Shown: one piece after another, positions 61,943 to 64,000 of the stretch
Numbering within the stretch: the first letter of the stretch is position 1
How the letters are laid out: every line of letters starts with the position of its first letter
Source of the DNA: Seriola aureovittata
Lineage: Eukaryota > Chordata > Actinopteri > Carangiformes > Carangidae
DNA: 64,000 bases
NCBI RefSeq assembly: GCF_021018895.1
Contig: NC_079371.1
Location: 10,400,001 to 10,464,000, forward strand
Direction: 5' to 3'
The notes under the pieces: model-generated
What the model saw: only the letters and a program-made list of their open reading frames with translations
What the model was told of the DNA's origin: nothing
The model's database searches: none
Made by a program: the position numbers and the translations under genes

Positions 61943-64000
61943 CTAGGGCAAAAAAGGAAGAGAAATGATTAGGATAAGTGAAGTCATAGTTCTCTGGCCA
62001 AACCCAAAACATAATACAGAAAAGAGAAATGCAATGATTAGACAATTATTCACTCAGACAGAAAACTAATCAATCAACTATTTAGATAGAGTTTTTTCCC
62101 CTTTAAAGTCAACATTACCTGGCTTCAGCTTGAAGCCAGAATACTACAATTGTAAACTGAAAATATTTGTGACTGTTGTTGCTGCAAAACAACACATTTA
62201 AATATATTCAAATAGAAGTACTTAGAAGAGGAAGAGGAAGTCAAATGTATTAAAATAAAAACTAGAGGTAATGCCCACATGAGTAATACAATTCTTATTC
62301 TTAGTCTTGGAGGAAACCTTAGAATTTGTGAAACTATGGTGGATATTTTTCACTGTTTCTTGAAATTGTATAGAGAAGCAATTAATGAAGAAAATAATGT
62401 GCAGATAAAATAATAGTTAGTTACAGCCCTTATAGACAGAAACAATATATACACACACACATATATATATATATATACATACACACACACACACACACAC
62501 AGTATATCAAATATATTCCTGAAAAATCATCTATTTGTAAATTTTATTATGTTTTCCTGAGAACTAATCAAATTCTAAGACTTACCCCTATATAGTACCT
62601 CAGGCTGAAATATTCTGAACTCTATGACTATCAAACAAAATATTTAAGAGCCACTTCACACAAAGGTTGTGGCCCAGGGGCCTCCTGTCATTTCAGGACA
62701 GTGATCCATCCATGTCAGTGTCCTTTATATATCAGATATTTCATGGTGTGTGGGAACAGTTTCAAGATAAAAAGAAGCAAAGGCAGGGTATGCATATGGT
62801 ATGCAAAAGTATGCAAAGATGGCCATAGCAGCAGTTTGAAAAACAACTGCGAGGTCATAATATTTAGGAAAATGCTGTGCTTAACCCGCATTCTAACCTG
62901 AACCTTAACTTTGTGGGATGCCGATTTTTGTCCCCAAATAGATAATGAGTCTCCAATTTGTGACTCCATGAACAGATCTGTGCCCCTATAATTTGAGTTA
63001 TACAAGGATATACACATCACAAACAAAAACACCAAAACTAGCAGCTACAAATAAATCAGTTCTTACCTGTTCCCACTTTTCAAAAGGCCAAAGGCCACAT
63101 TGATTTGATCCAGTGGGAGGTTGTGTGTGATAAACTCATCCAGCTTCAGCTTTTTGTTCATGTAGTCATCCACCAGTTTAGGCACATCCTCCACACTCTT
63201 CCAACCTTTAGAAAAGGTTAATGAAATTGAGTCCCCATGAACCAGCGGCCATTAATGAGCTGCTGAACAGAGCACTTTTCTTGTCATCTTTTACTATATT
63301 TTCCATTTTCCTGCCTTAAGTGACTATCGCCCTTGGATACATAGATATCATTAAATCTGTGATGTTCAATCCATATCAGATGTTATTGCACTGGTGGACC
63401 TACTTTACTTCATTTAGAGATGTGTGTTTCCAGAGAGGCATAATCCAGATATTGGGTTAGGACTTGATGCTTTTAACAGAAGGTGAGCATATCTTTCCAT
63501 ACTTTACACGCACATTACATAAGTGAGATCTTTCTCTCGTTTTGTGATATAGAAGTGACCAAGGGCCTTTTGCTTTACTTAAGATGTAACGTGTGTCTGC
63601 ATTTTTTTCTGGTCTGGCTAGCTTGAAGCTTCTGTTAGCTACCTGCCTCTTCTGAGTCAACAGTGACTTTTTGACTGTAGGGGACTTCCATCAAAACTCC
63701 TAAAGCCATTACCTGACTGAGGATCGACTAAAATCTAGATAATCAATTAACTGTTAACTATAATTAATGCTAATTAATCATTAATCAAGCAAAAGTATAA
63801 AACATTGATTCACTGTTGAACAGACAAAACATTGTAATCTCAAGACATTACCTTGGGCTTTGAAAATGTGTGGTAGCATTTTTATTATCTTTCCACTTAG
63901 TCACTCAGTCACTCCATTTCTCTATCATGCCACTTGCCATAAATTGTTGCTGAAGCATTATGTAATAGGCCTGGTAACTTGTTTTAAGCTCACCTCCAAA
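61918..64000 (-). CDS. Alcohol dehydrogenase, 3' end of gene (exon 7 tail to stop), partial
   Basis: This is the 3' end of a zinc-type medium-chain alcohol dehydrogenase, a cytosolic NAD-dependent enzyme that interconverts alcohols and aldehydes or ketones. The coding segments are complement(61918-61942, 63067-63205, 63994-64000). Spliced, they encode FGG, then [45 protein letters not shown] and the terminus SIRTVISL followed by TGA. The family-typical blocks are GWKS, the P-K-L-V helix, DxxITHxLP and SIRT near the C terminus. The Arg in SIRT aligns with Arg369 of horse ADH, which contacts NAD. Five splice-border features fit: donors GTGAG and GTAAG, acceptors AAAG and CTAG, and an unbroken frame. 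The 139-nt exon 8 matches the usual size in vertebrate ADH genes. The FGLLKSGN stretch is closer to class I and fish adh8 proteins than to class III adh5, whose equivalent reads like FELMHSGK, so an adh8-like paralogue is my best guess. The catalytic and structural zinc ligands lie outside the window. Confidence 0.95.
62028..62431 (-). mobile_element. TAGGGCTG-family miniature element in ADH intron 8
   Basis: Reading the minus strand from the right end: AAGGGCTGTAACTAACTATT, then ATTTT-rich sequence, a core with AAATTTCAAGAAACAGTGAA-like words, and a distal end AAATAGTTGATTGATTAG then AATTGTCTAATCATTGCA. This order matches a very common teleost non-autonomous repeat with ATTAATCGATTA-type ends. 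The copy is diverged but nearly full length. It is intronic and should be spliced out. Confidence 0.55.
62445..62502. repeat. Compound (TA)n/(CA)n microsatellite in ADH intron 8
   Basis: TATA and CACA blocks alternate, starting about 14 bp from the TAGGGCTG end of the adjacent transposon copy. Confidence 0.9.
63067..63205 (-). CDS. ADH exon 8 (139 nt, complete)
   Basis: The exon begins after acceptor AAAG with GT TGG AAG AGT and ends in GGG AAC AG before donor GTAAGA. It encodes 46 residues of the C-terminal part of the catalytic domain, roughly residues 320-366 of a protein of about 375. Visible landmarks are [11 protein letters not shown], the acidic/lysine-rich [23 protein letters not shown] and AFGLLKSGN. 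Its 139-nt length and both phases match vertebrate ADH exon 8. There is no frameshift or stop, so nothing here suggests a pseudogene. Confidence 0.96.
63206..63993 (-). other. ADH intron 7 (788 bp)
   Basis: This interval is bounded by donor GTGAGC (minus strand, at 63993) and acceptor TTTTCTAAAG (ending at 63206). Phase is 1 (codon G|GT). Positions about 63715-63900 hold a truncated TAGGGCTG-family repeat. The rest is unremarkable AT-rich sequence with no exon-like open stretch. Confidence 0.85.
63715..63900 (-). mobile_element. Truncated TAGGGCTG-family copy in ADH intron 7
   Basis: ATAATCAATTAACTG at the left is followed by ATCAAGCAAAA, GACAAAACATTG and CCTTGGGCTTTGAAAA. These words occur in this order in the family consensus as I remember it. 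It lies in the same orientation as the copy in the next intron (62028-62431). The TAGGGCTG end is missing. Confidence 0.5.
63994..64000 (-). CDS. ADH exon 7, last 7 nt (cut by window edge)
   Basis: On the minus strand the window opens with TTTGGAG followed by GTGAGC. TTTGGAG encodes Phe-Gly plus the first base of the next Gly codon, and the following GTGAGC is a strong donor. Joined to exon 8 it gives F-G-G-W-K-S, which is exactly the ADH exon 7/8 junction. Seven bases alone would prove nothing. The assignment rests on the phase, the peptide and the donor all fitting the downstream exon. Confidence 0.85.

Larger units (their letters stand above)
61943..63066 (-). other. ADH intron 8 (1,124 bp)
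   Basis: The donor is GTAAGA at 63066 and the acceptor is preceded by a pyrimidine-rich tract (TTCTCTTCCTTTTTTGCCCT then AG, ending at 61943). Most of the intron is a TAGGGCTG-family element (about 62028-62431) followed by a TA/CA microsatellite (62445-62502). No other coding sequence is seen. Confidence 0.9.

Overview
The window is vertebrate nuclear DNA, almost certainly from a teleost fish and probably a spiny-rayed one. The evidence is one clear spliced gene end with vertebrate exon structure, and many interspersed repeats of types I know from fish genomes: hAT-type miniature transposons, a TTAA-bounded miniature element, and copies of the family that begins TAGGGCTG and carries runs of ATTAATC-like words. 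Dinucleotide, tetranucleotide and other microsatellites are dense. There is no operon structure, and open frames rarely exceed 120 codons.

The only protein-coding gene I can support is at the right edge on the minus strand. It is the 3' end of a medium-chain zinc-type alcohol dehydrogenase (ADH). The last 7 bases of exon 7 (63994-64000), the complete 139-nt exon 8 (63067-63205) and the 25-nt coding part of the last exon (61918-61942) join in frame with canonical GT/AG sites and end at a TGA stop. The peptide resembles the class I-like fish ADHs (adh8 type) more than class III, but paralogue assignment is an inference. The rest of the gene lies beyond position 64000.

The remaining 61.6 kb contains no exon I can recognise and reads as a gene-poor interval or a very large intron. 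It holds: (1) mobile-element remnants, including a 692-bp hAT-type element with a perfect 8-bp target duplication (15144-15835), a 366-bp hAT-like element nested in an older repeat with its own perfect 8-bp duplication (33513-33878), a TTAA-flanked element (42724-43065), a long diverged repeat with an internal 171-bp tandem duplication (about 18393-19500), and at least four TAGGGCTG-family copies, two of them in consecutive ADH introns; (2) some twenty microsatellites; (3) islands of complex, non-repetitive, GC-balanced sequence that look like conserved non-coding regulatory DNA (for example 7900-8380, 20760-21005, 26700-26950, 27960-28220, 31770-32000, 32460-32740, 34870-35180, 40780-41000, 51780-52560). 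Two of these carry textbook palindromic sites: a 12-bp thyroid/retinoid receptor palindrome at 8366-8377 and a POU-dimer (MORE-like) site at 28105-28116. Conservation cannot be judged from one sequence.

Other items worth checking are an in-frame 39-nt microexon-like segment with strong splice signals (11083-11121), four perfect short-loop inverted repeats (the best a 17-bp stem at 56849-56887), and two CTCF-consensus cores, one in the presumed ADH 3' untranslated region. I found no RNA gene, CRISPR array, viral gene or new enzymatic system.
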